From contig CM067346.1 in assembly GCA_034190875.2 (NCBI GenBank), positions 15,618,809 to 15,682,808 of the forward strand: DNA of 64,000 nt, given 5' to 3'. Of the stretch, positions 35,210 to 47,929 are shown piece after piece. The position numbers and the translations under genes were made by a program. Source of the DNA: Urechis unicinctus (taxonomy: Eukaryota; Annelida; Polychaeta; Xenopneusta; Urechidae). The notes under the pieces were generated by a model that was given only the letters and a program-made list of their open reading frames with translations, was not told where the DNA came from and ran no database searches. Positions within the stretch are counted from its first letter, which is position 1. Every line of letters begins with the position of its first letter.

Positions 35210-36721
35210 GCCAATGACTAGGCATTCGATTTAAGAAATCACAATCAGTTGTGATAAAGCGACTGCTTAGCACATCTTACATTCGACGTCATTGAGAATG
35301 AACAGTTAGTAGCTGTACATGCTGTATTATTGATGCATCATTATATAATGTCGGCGTAATTCAGCCTCTACTAAATCGATTTTAAGTAACACTAACACAA
35401 AATGCAGGCCACAACAGCTAGTGAGTATAAAAGCAATATTCATAGAAGTGCCTGGCGTTCATTATCAGCAGTCGTATATCGCCATCGCAATAAACCTATG
35501 CTACTGCTTCACATGTGAAACATGGGTAGCGGCATTTATTTTAGTCACTGTTCACACAGTGAACATGAAAAAGCGATAAACCAATACTGGAAATGTAATT
35601 GGTAGGATATCTCTGACAACTGAATGGTCACCATATCATAGACAGAACGTTTCGCATGTCAATTTTGGTACGTCAAGCAAGGGTTCGCATTCAACTGCGC
35701 CGTTGATTGAAATGGACATTCGGCGTATTTGTTCTAGTATGACATTTAATGCAAGAATTTTGATGGTGACCAATGACCACTATATTGACTTTTATATTCT
35801 TGGAATTGTTGAATGGTTGAATGAACTGATATTATTAATGAACCATGAAATGCCAGTACTTAGCTGTCTAGTTGATGTTTGTAGCTGCAACTTGCGCTAA
35901 ATAAGGCGACTTATTTCGATTAGTGCCTGTACTAGTTGCGAATTCTCAACCCCAATACTCTCATGGAACTGATTGAGTAATAAAGACGCAATCATAAACC
36001 TCCTCGTTGCGATAAGATTGTATTTTTACTATAACATGATATGCAGTATATTACTGGCATCTTCTAAAGTATTTGTACAACATTAACTATATCATATTTT
36101 CAGAGCTATTTTCAACTTGATAACAACAACGTAGTACCATGAGCATGCGGTTTGGTAATTCGGGCCCTACAGCTTGCTCTAATGAGGCTATGCCATCTAT
36201 ATTGTAATACATCTGTACCCCAGAACCAAATATGTTCTTGCATCGTAGCTAAGTAAATTTTCAGATATGCCAAATGCACTGGCTTATAATATCTGCAGAT
36301 CAATTATTTACCACCCAAATTAGAATAATTTATAATAAGAGCCAAGTTTGCATGATTACTGTTTTTGCGCATAAGTACCAAAGATGACCGACAAAGAGTC
36401 TTCTTTCAGGCTCCTCATATAAGAGATTAAATTGACTCGATGTATAGGATAACACAACAACGGGTCTCACGGTATGCAGTGGCTGTGTACGTATAATATC
36501 ATAGGGTAATTTGTTACAATAAGCAATTCTTCGTCCGCCTATAATTTCTTAATTTTTACCCATCAAGTGTAGCCTAAGCTGATTGTTAAAAACAATGCGC
36601 TGTGTGCACGGGACCTTTACTAATTTGCTTCATGGGTTTATGTTGAGTTACAGATGCAACTTATTTTGTACTATTGCTCTCTGTGTCATCACTACCATCC
36701 TGGTGGACTAATGATTACTAG

Positions 36722-37012
36722 ACACTCTTTATTACCAACAACGAAAAGACACGGAAATTTACAAACGAGATTAGATCACTGGTAATGACACATATCCTGC
36801 TGGATGCATTCTGCTCTTGCTGTGTGGGTAAAGCTCGTGATGATCATCAAAAGAATCCGGAGTTTGATGAAAAGGGGAAAGATAACACACAGGCAAGCCA
36901 AATGAGCAATTTGTTAGAGTTGACGCATACTAAACGTATAAGTGCGCATTCAACAAGAATTAGGCTAGGGAAGATTCGTCGTCACCGTGAAACGCACATG
37001 ACAAACGGCTGA
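36722..37012 (+). CDS. Candidate 3'-terminal exon, unrecognised (cysteine-rich, then basic)
   Basis: The frame is open from just after TAATGATTACTAG (possible branch site and AG acceptor at 36,720-36,721) to a TGA at 37,010-37,012, about 97 codons. AATAAA follows at 37,052-37,057, about 40 bases after the stop, as for a short 3' UTR. Reads include LLDAFCSCCVGKARDDHQ and a basic end RIRLGKIRRHRETHMTNG. The CSCC cluster after a hydrophobic run could suit a palmitoylated receptor tail, and the helix-7-like exon of unit 3 lies upstream on the same strand in compatible phase, but 6.8 kb away. ATG at 36,785 is the first methionine if unspliced. Family unknown. Confidence 0.28.
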   Translation, partial: TLFITNNEKTRKFTNEIRSLVMTHILLDAFCSCCVGKARDDHQKNPEFDEKGKDNTQASQMSNLLELTHTKRISAHSTRIRLGKIRRHRETHMTNG

Positions 37013-37051
37013 ATCACTTATGTGCTGCATATATTGATGTAGCACATTTAG

Positions 37052-37057
37052 AATAAA
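37052..37057 (+). promoter_or_regulatory. Possible polyadenylation signal AATAAA
   Basis: A canonical hexamer 40 bases downstream of the stop of the candidate terminal exon. Such hexamers are frequent in AT-rich DNA, so its value is only in the combination. Confidence 0.3.
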
Positions 37058-37559
37058 TGCAAGTTCCCAGGTATTCGCTTCAAGTGTTGTCGTAAAATTC
37101 AACTATCCAACAACGCAAAAGCCCCCTGCTCACCACCCTCCCCACCCCGTCCATACACCTCCCTCCCCACATCACTTCTTCCACAAGGCGATGCAAAACA
37201 TCCGATAGCTTTGTAAACATTAGGAAAGATATCTGGCTAAGTACATAGCCGCTGATACTTGACATATCCACAACCTATGCGCTTGCATTCCTGTATATTT
37301 GTCCGCAAAATGATGATACTGTACTCACTGGTCTATCGCATTGATTGCCCCATGAAATCTTCTAATTACATAACTAAAACTTGCAGAAACGTCTCAACCG
37401 GGGCTCCGCCTCCATACCCATTATATGAGAATATTGATTCAATATGCATCTTGCTCAATGACTGATAGTATTTTGTTAGCGCTGTAATATCGGGCAATCC
37501 ACCATGCAGCCCGAATATAGTTAACTATTAGAAATGTATTAAACCGACTGATTTATTCA

Positions 37560-37923
37560 TGAGACGTTTAATAACCAAGTAGCAACACTGTTTTATTCTA
37601 GTATATTGCAGCTTCCACGTACCATTACAGCCTTACAACATCAATTTCGTGGGAATGGGTGTTGATGCCCTTATCTTTCCCGAATATGTTGGCAAGGACT
37701 TCCTCTCTACCCTCCATAAGAGTTCATCGCATTAGATACTTCCGGTAAAGCGATATGTAGGAAGAATATCAATACGTCTGCTTTCAAAAAAGCCCCAACA
37801 CCTGATCATAGTGAGGGTAAACATCGGCTAAATTACGGAAAAGTCATCGCCGCTGTGTTTTATAGGTAATGCTATAACGCGGGAGACATACATACATACA
37901 TACATACATACATACATACATAC
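37560..37923. repeat. Dispersed duplicate ending in a (CATA)n microsatellite
   Basis: Homologous to 46,540-46,850 in direct orientation. Shared words in order: CCAAG.AGCA, TTACAGC.T.ACAACATC, GAATATGTT / GAGTATGTTCG, and AATATCAAT.C.TCTGCTTTC. Each copy is directly followed, on the same side, by a microsatellite, here (CATA)n at 37,886-37,923 and in the other copy (TA)n(TG)n. After the microsatellites the two loci do not match. The arrangement fits a short retroelement or other repeat with a simple-sequence 3' end. No coding content seen. Confidence 0.6.
37886..37923 (+). repeat. (CATA)n microsatellite
   Basis: About 9.5 perfect tetranucleotide copies at the 3' edge of the dispersed duplicate. 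Confidence 0.97.
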
Positions 37924-37924
37924 G

Positions 37925-39267
37925 TTAAACGCTATCACGCACCGTACCAACCATTTCTCCATTACATCTGTATAGACGCATAGATGCATGTTAGCAAATG
38001 ACTAGCTCTAATTGTGGCCGTTGACATATTTGATAACCGTCAACTCCCATTGCTAGAACGATAGTGTACTTAATTCGTCTGTTGAATGGGAATTGTTCTC
38101 TTCTCAGATGTCATGTATCTGTAACTATATATCACTGTTGCCATAACTTGTCATCTGTCACAGCCAAGAACGTCATATGGGGTAGCCGAGCTATGTACAT
38201 AATTTGACTTCGAACGCCATACCAATGCTCGGCCCTTAGAGATTAGATTATTAAACCACGATGGAATGCTGCGCAATATCGGCATGCTTTATCTGAGCCA
38301 CAAAGACATTCATGTCTGTTAATGTGTAGTAAAATCGCATGGCAATTTCAAACAACATGCAAAGGAACGGCAGTGATATAGAATATCATATATATCTGGC
38401 ATGTAACGGAGTAAATAGGCCATGTTTTTCCCCACAGTTAGACTCCGATGATAAGTATTTGTACTGGCCGTGTATCACAATCTAGAGAAGGAAATGTTTC
38501 ATACGTGTAAGTGGAAAAAAATCACATACTTGGCAAGTGTACAGAGCTACTATGCTGTTACAAGGGTAGAGTTATGACCTAGAAGTCATAGATTACGAAA
38601 AGTATGTGTTGCATCACTTCCTGCTATAGAGTTGAATAGTTGGTAATCAGATGGTGCAATTTATATGGATTGATATTCGCTCATTTATTTTGAACAAATC
38701 GTCACACAACGAGATTACATTGGTTCATCTCTAAGCCAATTTAAATTTAATTCTCAACTGGCTAAATCTGCAAAACATACACGACACGCGTTAGATATGA
38801 AGCGCCAATGCATTAATGTAATTCTACCGATTAGACTGACGGTTGTAGCAAATATAACATGGTCGCTTCCATGGAAAATCTCTAACATTATGGACGTAAC
38901 ACAACAGACGTAAAGTCATTTGGCAACTAATATATATTTGTGATAAGCCCATAGCTGGAAAGATAACAAACCCGCAACATAATCCCCGAGCCAATCCATA
39001 CATATTATTTCATCATGCATGTGACGTTCTGTATGTTGTGTATCGCTTGATGAAAATTTAGCTTGGAAATGTGCAATATATTTTTTTAATCATCGTCATT
39101 TAATACATGTTCCGACTGGCAGCAGGCTGGCGCTTTATGAATGGTGGCACGTGAATGCAGTCGATCAGCGCAAAAACTCTCATTTATATCTATCAATTTA
39201 TCCCTGCATATCTAATCAAGCGTTTGACTCAATTAGCTATTGGTTTGTTTAAAAACGTGGTGTAAAA
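37925..39267. other. No recognised feature
   Basis: AT-rich, stops in all frames, no repeats noted. Confidence 0.4.
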
Positions 39268-39380
39268 CATCTGATAGCACAGCTAGTAAAGCAATGCGCC
39301 AAACGTACCTTGTATCAACTTCTTCATCTATAGTAGTGGATTCTTTTACAGAAGACTAGGTTCAATTCCCGGGCCAATGC
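39268..39380 (+). tRNA. Degenerate tRNA-like sequence (tRNA pseudogene or SINE head)
   Basis: A TAGCACAGCTAGTAAAGC stretch (39,275-39,292) aligns with the tRNA D-arm / A-box, and GGTTCAATTCCCGG (39,359-39,372) is an excellent T-arm / B-box. The outer seven bases pair in only four of seven positions, and the D-stem keeps two of four pairs. The distance between boxes is about 39 bases longer than in an intronless tRNA. A functional tRNA is therefore unlikely. A tRNA-derived SINE head or decayed tRNA is more likely. A short (TA)n run (39,412-39,428) lies just downstream. Confidence 0.4.
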
Positions 39381-39429
39381 TGATAGTATGAAGTCGTCAG
39401 CAGTAACAAATGTATATATATATATATAC

Positions 39430-42400
39430 ACAGCAGAAAGGCGTAGACTATGTACAGAAGGAAATAATCATCAAGTCGGCCCAAGGAAAACAAGTAGAAT
39501 CGTAAACAAACTTCAATGGCAATGCGGTGTTATTTTATATGCATTATACATTGGCTGGGGTTGTGGCAGGTGGCAGCTATCATCCTTAACCCGTATAATC
39601 ACCCCCTCGAGGCCAAGGCGCAGCGTGAGCAACACCTACATATCATTCCTTTACGTTTGAAGATAGTTTCGTTTCTCTCAAGTTCCTTCAAATTACATTC
39701 CTCACCAAAAGTTCATTATTTGTCTCTAGCTGGGTATATTTGATTCAAATAAAACCTGATCCGCGCTTTGCGTTTGTAAAATTACAGTTATTTCCTATTA
39801 ACGAAGGTTTGAAAAAAAACATATTATTGCCTTAACCGACACATGACAGAATTGTGTGTCATTATATGTTTGTCGTTTCAGAATAGAAATGAATTGGTGT
39901 AGAGAGAAGCAATTCATTGTCATAAATCATCAGAATTTCAATGGCTGAAAGTCTGATAATACACACAAGTGCTCGGGTGTCGATTGATGCCGCACAATCG
40001 ACAATGGCGCTAATCATGTTTGTTTTTACACATGTAAAATGATGCGTGCTTTTGCGTTGCAGTAGGTCTGTATTCGTATTTCTCAGGGACACATCTTTCG
40101 TCGTTTTCCAACTCATTTGTGCAGCTAGGCCTTACAATTCACCAAATTGGTTATACATCATGATGTAATTGATGTCCATACGGGGTGAATGGCAGTCGCT
40201 TTCGAGTACACGCTGACAAGTTGCGAATGTTTTAACAAGCTAAATGTAAACGGAACGCAAGTCACTGCATATGTTACAATGCTTCGTTACGCTGAAGCGA
40301 TGTCTGTCAATGACTGCAGGGAAATCTATCATTGGTGATGGTATATAAACGTATTTGATCGATATATGCACAAGACAACTGAAACAGTACTCTATTTATC
40401 GCATATTGTAACAGATTCAGCGTAAAAATTTCCACGAAATATTCTATATTGGCACAATTTACCGGACTCTGCTGCTCATGAATATGGTTTACATTGGAAT
40501 ATGAAGGGAATGGTAACCGTCAAACAATTGCCAGCACGATATCGTCGTCACACTGTCGTAGTTTCAAAAGCCGTACACTCAACTATTGGTCATTATATAT
40601 CACGCTAACAAAGAACCAACAAAAAAAATCGAATACATATATCAATGACTTCACGTCATTTGAAATGGATCCTTGGTTTCAGAAGCTTCTGCTTGTGCGT
40701 TCTAACAACTGTTGTGAAAATAACATTCACAAAAGTAAGCAAGACATTTGCTGATTAGAAGCGATGTGGTTCGTACACGAAACGTTCATCAGGATTTATC
40801 ATAAATTGTATACGGGATCGTGCGTAATCACTTACGTCTAATAACCATGATAGCACGATCTCTCAATCTCCTAAGAACAATGCATGTTAAATGTGATCCG
40901 ACTCTACAGCGCGAATATATCAAGCGCGGCAAGTGTTGTTATTTAAACCCTCACAGTTCAATCGCTAATCATTTTGATCGTTTTTAAATTAATAACATTT
41001 ATTTCAGTGACAAACGTGCTGGAAACAAATAACACTAAATGGTCAATTGCATCCATTATCTTATGCAGCCGCTGTTGCGCAACAATATGTACCGACAGAA
41101 AAACAACAACATGTTGTTTGAGTTACAATATGAGCTCGTTTGCTTGAGTTACAATTTAGGCTTGATACCACAAGCTGGTTGCTCCTTGTACATTACCTTC
41201 ATAAGAGAGCATTTAAGCCGTTATTATGCCCGGATAGATATACCAGTTACTGTATACGAAGTAATTGTATACTGTATAACGTTTACAATTACACTACAGG
41301 AGACGGAAAAAGCATGAATTGCAAAGTCTGTAATATGCCGCGATAACAATACCAGCAACTGCATACAAAGCGTTAGTGCTATTTTGCAAATTGCTACAAT
41401 TGACGGGGTGAGGTACATTATCCTCAGTGGTAAGCCAAAGCTAATGAATTGTCTGATAAGGGACTTTGTTCGAGGGGGCCAATCCATTAATATATATAGA
41501 AACGTCTCCTAATACGATCTTTAGCGGTAGAGGGTGCCATTTACTTTCACTGAATCAACATTTTTGAATAGTTGGGTATACCGAGAAAATGTGTTAAACA
41601 AATTATAATGCGCACATTCACTGAAGGTCAATTGAGTATTGGTCCATGCTTATGAGTGGATTCATAAGTATTGACTTTGTTTCGATGTCGTTTGCTCAAC
41701 ACAGTATTTTTTTCTACCAAGCTTTCCGTAGCAGTTTCATCATTAATCATTCTGGATGGACGCTTAGACGCTAAATTCCAGGTTTGCTAGTCAGTTTCAT
41801 ATGTTATATGCTGACTTCCGTTGCGTGCCAGCAAAACGATTTTGCATTTGGCACCTTAGTCGTCGGTCTTGTTCAACTCAATGAATCGTAAAGCTTTTAC
41901 CTGCAACTCGCCAACGCAAACTTAAAAATGGTTGCCCTTATGGCCGTTACCTCTAACCATAAAAATTGCAAGTAAGAATCTGTTGGCGCTTCCTAAATTG
42001 GTGTTTAGAATTGTACGTGGGTAACTTTGAAGCAATCGTGACATGGGTATGGTTTAAATGCTGTTAAAGCGATAAACAATGTACAAATGCTCGGTCGTTA
42101 TTAGTGCACAACAACGAACTACTGGAAACATATTTGACGCCTTTTATGGGAGAAAATCCACGCTGTTATTCATCAACAGAATGCGCTACCACATATGGCA
42201 TCTCCACACATATCTAACTTACATTTCGTTGGCTTTTTCGAATATTATATGGCGGCTGTTAATTTGTTAGTAGTCGTCAAAGCCAACGTTGCATTTTTCT
42301 TGACGACGCAAAATATGAGGTAAGATATCGAGACTAGCGTTTGGGTGAGTTGTATAACCCATATTCGTCGACGGAGCATTCACAGTGTAAATAAATACAT

Positions 42401-44042
42401 TAAGTGGTCATGCATGGAGCAGGATCTACACTACCCAAAGCATACATTTAACATGTAAGTAGTAATTGACAACAAACATATGCATGTTAGATGCGATGAC
42501 TTGATATGAAGGGTATCGCTCTTTTGGTCTCCGAACTGTAGAAAACTTTCTCTCTCATCACGACGACTCTAGCATCAGTTCGTGCTAGATAGGAATAGTG
42601 GTGCCTGGTCTATATTTAGTTGTAACAAAAAAAGAATAAGTGACTATCATTTTTCTTAGATACACTTTACCCGTACCTGGTACTCATATCTGGTGCTGTA
42701 GTGGCATTTGTCTGAACATAACTTCGTCATGTTACACCTGCTCCTAATATAACCTCGGATATGTTAGCACCATAAATATTCCAATATGCGTCACACTGAT
42801 TGGTTAATGTTAGTCAATGCATTGAACCGATTGCCATCGAATAAGTTACATGAATAAATGATATTGAAATGCGTTTTTATATCAACTGTAAAAAACATCA
42901 ACATACTGTTTTATCCCTGGCGAATATGTTGTATTAATTACACATCCAAGCATGCATATCGACCAAAACACAAGAATATCGCTAGTGTCATTACGATAAT
43001 TATGATATACCGCATGTGATGGTTGGATTAATATTCTTCTATCGATATTCCTGGCGATGGCACATAGAATAATGTAACCCTATACTTGGTTGTTCAACTG
43101 ACTAGTATCCAACCGGGCGGTGTATATTGCTTAATATTGCACTTGGTTCTCCACATCACATTTAATATACGTTTGCCCTTAGCATTGATAACCCGCACAA
43201 CAGTAAATCATGAATGAGTAAGATCACCGGATTTTCAAATGCCGCTTGATATGCAGCATCGAACAGTTGTTGCTGCAATATGGCATGAGTAAGACGCCTC
43301 TGTGCAGTAGGCAGCTATAATTAATTTCTGATACTGCGTTAATCTTGGGCGTTGTCGAAGAACTCGTTTACTTAGGTGTGTTTTTTGCCACCTTATAATC
43401 GATTTGGAAAACAAATGTTATGCATTCGCTCCTTAATGTATGGATGCGTGCATTTGAAATGCATTGCGCACGGTTTGTAAAGGCCATCAAACGTTGACCT
43501 GTTGGTAATAACAACTCTTAGCGTCCATTGGACACTACCAAATCTAGCTCATATGTGTGAGTGTGGTTTTGGTGAATCTCAAATTGACGTGTACGTCTGT
43601 ACATCAGTGCTAAATATACACTATTCTGAACAATATACGACATATATTATGTTAAACTGCTTTATGACAACGAATAATTACTCATTAATTGCAAACAATT
43701 ACCTCTGATCCAGCCTCGGATGGGTGCTTGTCTTTGATATGACAATAATTATTAACTTACATCCTAAGTCATATTACCCTTCTTGGTTTCTTCGTCGCAG
43801 GAATACCTTCAGATTACTTTGAAAGTGATCATCACACAGGACCATCTGCATCGATATCAAGGAAGCCTATTCAGTGGTGATAAGAGTGATTTCTCAGTGT
43901 TAATCTAAATCGCTCATAATTGTTGTCTAGGCTTCTTTGTCACCTTGTGGCATATTCATTGGTTTTTATGCAGCATATTTGAGGTGTTCTAGAAGAGGCC
44001 TGATCGACCTCGCTTTTGTATCTTTGCAAAACTATATGTGTA
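39430..44042. other. Long stretch without recognised genes
   Basis: Only short unrecognised frames, for example 39,388-39,660, 41,039-41,317 and 41,224-41,487 (minus, hydrophobic). No internal repeats, no RNA genes noted. AT-rich throughout. Confidence 0.4.
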
Positions 44043-44247
44043 AAACTGATTACCCTCTATATTCAAATTGTATCAATAAAGTTAAACTGATTAGCCTCTA
44101 TATTCAAATTGTATCAATAAAGTTAAACTGATTAGCCTCTATATTCAAATTGTATCAATAAAGTTAAACTGATTAGCCTCTATATTCAAATTGTATCAAT
44201 AAAGTTAAACTGATTAGCCTCTATATACAAATTGTATCAATAAAGTT
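44043..44247 (+). repeat. Minisatellite, exactly five 41-bp units, each with AATAAA
   Basis: Unit starts at 44,043, 44,084, 44,125, 44,166 and 44,207; the period is exactly 41 and the total 205 bp. Units 2-4 are identical. Unit 1 differs at one base (TACC for TAGC) and unit 5 at one base (ATAC for ATTC). Each unit contains CAATAAAG, so five AATAAA hexamers lie in tandem on the plus strand. Such uniformity implies recent expansion. 41 is not a multiple of three, so it does not encode a repeated peptide. Confidence 0.97.
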
Positions 44248-44677
44248 TATTTTGGATGATTCAAAATCTACATTATTATATATAACGTTTAAACCGTACG
44301 TTAAAACTAACCTATAGACTAATGGTATAGCGCACGCTATAAATATAGTGTAGATCGCCGTAGGGGTGTGAATGCTAGAGGCAATTCAGTTATGGAATCA
44401 TTTCTTTGGCAGATCGTTAACATATAAATGGTTAAGACGGCGATTTTCTGCAATAATTCTACCGTGTTTGTAAATCTGCAAATTGTCTTGCTCTGTCCCG
44501 GTTATGCAAAAGAAGTAACTGTATATGGGCGGTAATCGATTGCTACTGACGTTGTCAACACGTGTTTTGAAACTATGTTACCTATTGTTTGCGACACAAT
44601 GGCAATCAACACCTCATACTTTTTTGTTGTGCCATTGCATTGCAAAATTATTTATTTTATTTAAAGGCTAATGCCGT

Positions 44678-44816
44678 TCAATCGGGAATATACAACGATT
44701 TCCTGAAAAGGCTTTTCTGCCTGAAAATATAGACATCGACAAGACGCTGTATAATGCTGATTCTGAACTCGTCCTTTTGCTGAAATTGTCCCACGGAAGA
44801 TACATCATTGCCCACT
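44678..44816 (-). CDS. Candidate 3'-terminal exon, minus strand, unrecognised
   Basis: On the minus strand a pyrimidine-rich stretch ending in CTTTTGCAG (AG at 44,817-44,818) precedes one base plus 45 codons reading VGNDVSSVGQFQQKDEFRIS and then RLVDVYIFRQKSLFRKSLY, ending at a TGA (44,678-44,680). AATAAA lies at 44,651-44,656 on the minus strand, 22 bases after the stop. Acceptor, coding-like frame, stop and polyadenylation signal in the right order make a compact terminal exon. No upstream exon was identified and the family is unknown. A longer minus-strand frame (44,970-44,668) overlaps in another phase and looks less protein-like here. Confidence 0.28.
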
Positions 44817-44819
44817 CTG

Positions 44820-46539
44820 CAAAAGTTGTGTGAAGGCAAAACTGAATATGACATTTAATGGAAACACTTCGATATTCACATTCTAGATTAAATGTTATTG
44901 GTATAAGCATTAGTATTGAATGACTGCTTGCCAAGCTTATGCCGCTATTGAGCAGTTTCGCTGTAGTCATACACCATATGTGTTTTTCTTGGATATTTTG
45001 TTACACAAAGACGCATGGATCAATACGGGCGTTTGCTCATATGAAGGCGGAAATTGCACCGGCAGATAAAATTGTGAGATGTAGGCTTACATCCGCTTAG
45101 AGAACAGGATGTTGTTGCTAGTCTATCACGTTATTATGGCCGAACGGATGCACATTCGAAGTCATTATGTTGTTTCAAATAAGCTTAGCGGTATAATATG
45201 GCATACCTAATGCGTGCATAATAACATGCAGATTAATTTATTACCTCCCAAATAGATCCTTCCAACAGTGCAATGTTTGCTTTGTTACTTTCTCTAAACA
45301 CATGTACCATAGATTACTTACCCAAGTCTCCTTCTAGGCTTTTCCTGAAAGGGGTTAATTTGGAACTATGGATTTGAACAGGCCAAAACATCAACACGGT
45401 TGCGGGATGCTGTTGTTGGTAAATACCATAGCACCAGGTCAATAGTCATGGAAAGCAAGTTTTAACCAGCTTATAACGTTACCTGGTCGATAAAAGCAAT
45501 TTTACCGCAATGAAGTTTGGGTTAATATGAAAGAGCAAAGGTTATCCGAAGTAAGAAATTTGATTTCGTAAGTCTCAATTCAATTGATTATGAAAAAAAA
45601 TGAGCTTGTTTATGAAATATAAGCCGTGTTACTTATTTACATTCATCTATAATGTCGAATAAATTCCTTAAGTTACCAGTTTCTATTCCGACAAATTTCA
45701 ATCAACAAAGCTGCTGCTGTGAAAGTGATCATTGCGCCGAAGAGCTAAGCGTGTAAGCTGATACAAATGAACACAGGTGTTGTTCATGTGTTGTATAGCA
45801 CCGCAGGAGTGATTACGTGAATTAGGCTCAATAACCATCATATTGAAAAGCGACAACCTATTTATAATGCACAGGGTATAGATCAATGCTGCAATAGACG
45901 ACGGTTTTAGGTAAAACATATCAAGTTAGGTACATGCATCATTGCAAGCCCCATGGAGTCGACATTATGTCAATCGGCAAGCAATCACTTGAATGAGAAA
46001 TTGGGCTCAATCCTCGTAACTGCCTGTAATACGTGCGATACCAGCAAGCCTCACTTTACGTATCATTGCGTATAAATTGAGCAAAGGAAAGAACATACCG
46101 TTCACAGGCATCAGCTAGCAAAACGATTCCGCTTCCTTGGCAAAGAGGACTGAACAACAATTTGAACGCCCGCCCAGAATATTAGCAATCTAGCAGGTTT
46201 AAAGAAGACCCTTGTGCATATATCAAATTAACTATACCACATAGCTGCGCTGCGGAACACTGCATGGTCACGATGCACTTACCGCGCAGGTAGCAACTCC
46301 TTAACAAAGACATGTGTCCCCTTATGATAGTACCTAATTTGTTAATGAACAAATAATCATGATATCAACTTTCTTAAGTCAAAAAGACCGATCTAACCTT
46401 AAATAATATGCACTGTAATTGATTCGCATACTGGACGGCAATATGATAGCATTGTCGCATCCATCTACCATTCATGGAGCGCTAATGTGGATTATAAATA
46501 CAATATGTTACACGATCTCGAATGAATTTATAACATGTT

Positions 46540-46540
<1 letters not shown>
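44820..46540. other. No recognised feature
   Basis: AT-rich with short frames only (longest 45,698-45,919 minus). If the minus-strand terminal exon is real, upstream exons should lie here, but I could not pick them out. Confidence 0.35.
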
Positions 46541-47026
<486 letters not shown>

Positions 47027-47476
47027 CTGTAGATCCACCGCGTTATCGCAATGCAAATGAATACGATTGGTTGCATCAGCTATTGCTCAAGTTCTGTTAA
47101 GCATAGAGAGAACGAGGCTTTTATATTTTTCGAATGTTATTGAGGCTGGTCCATTACGCAACAACGCAGTAGTCCACCTTATAACAGTTTTACTTTGATG
47201 CTTTGGTTCAAACAAATATAGGCCCTGATCTACGTTATGTCATTGGATGAGCCATCAAACTGGGAGATTTAACGTTAAAAGCCAGTATACTGATGACGTA
47301 ACTTGATTGCCTTATCCCACATGTTTATGTTTCTGATACCAACTCAACATGTTACAAATCATAGACTTAAATTACAAAGCCATATAACTGGGGAAATTGC
47401 GGACCTGTTTGATGCCTTGGCATCCCACAACAGATCAATCAGTTGAGCCTGATGATACGATAGAAGCAGACTGCAA

Positions 47477-47863
47477 GTGGCAGACAAAAATGATACGCAT
47501 AGTGAATTTTGTGACATTGACACAGAACGTGCATTGCTATGCCAATCAAAAAAACACATAATCGCCTGTTCTTTACAGACAGCAGCTAAGCTTGGTATAT
47601 TTTTTTTGCCGTACTGTCTCCGCCTAAGCGGAGAAAACTCATTTGTCGTATTTTCTTCATTACATTTGGTTTTAACACACTATACGAGATCTCTGTCAAG
47701 GAATGAGCATCTTCACCAAACTAGTGTTGCTATGCATACTGTATTCAATAACATAACGTCAGATGAATCAATTTCGTTTTTAAAGCTTGACCGTAATCAT
47801 GGTTTGTACTACGAGTCAAATGTAATTAGTACATCGCAAAAGCAATTATGGAAGCATATCTGA
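47477..47863 (+). CDS. Longest non-repetitive plus-strand frame right of the tandem units, 128 codons, unrecognised
   Basis: ATG to stop without simple repeat. It contains one short hydrophobic run (LGIFFLPYCLRL). A perfect 7-bp stem with 4-base loop (TCTCCGC..GCGGAGA, about 47,618-47,635) lies inside it. There is no homologous copy in the window, no promoter, splice or polyadenylation context that I can support, and no family resemblance. Length alone is not strong evidence in 64 kb. Confidence 0.15.
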   Translation: MADKNDTHSEFCDIDTERALLCQSKKHIIACSLQTAAKLGIFFLPYCLRLSGENSFVVFSSLHLVLTHYTRSLSRNEHLHQTSVAMHTVFNNITSDESISFLKLDRNHGLYYESNVISTSQKQLWKHI

Positions 47864-47929
47864 TAGGATTCGACGACAGGATTCTGGGCAGGTGTGTAAG
47901 TAGGTTGTTATTGCCCAACCAACACTATG

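Larger units (their letters stand above)
27480..36075. repeat. Unit 3 of the direct triplication (truncated)
   Basis: Third copy. It begins where the 3' block of unit 2 ends: the word at 27,470-27,478 is joined to the equivalent of 15,788, which removes about 200 bp at the unit junction. Anchors to unit 2: 27,480-28,265 with 15,788-16,620; 28,490-29,140 with 17,100-17,810; 29,195-29,750 with 17,870-18,460; 29,755-31,225 with 18,460-20,100; 34,420-34,640 with 20,880-21,035. Anchor to unit 1: 34,635-36,075 with 4,430-6,285. Homology stops near 36,075 and no counterpart of the 13-15.6 kb block follows. About 1.3 kb (33,000-34,340) is private to this unit. Confidence 0.85.
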
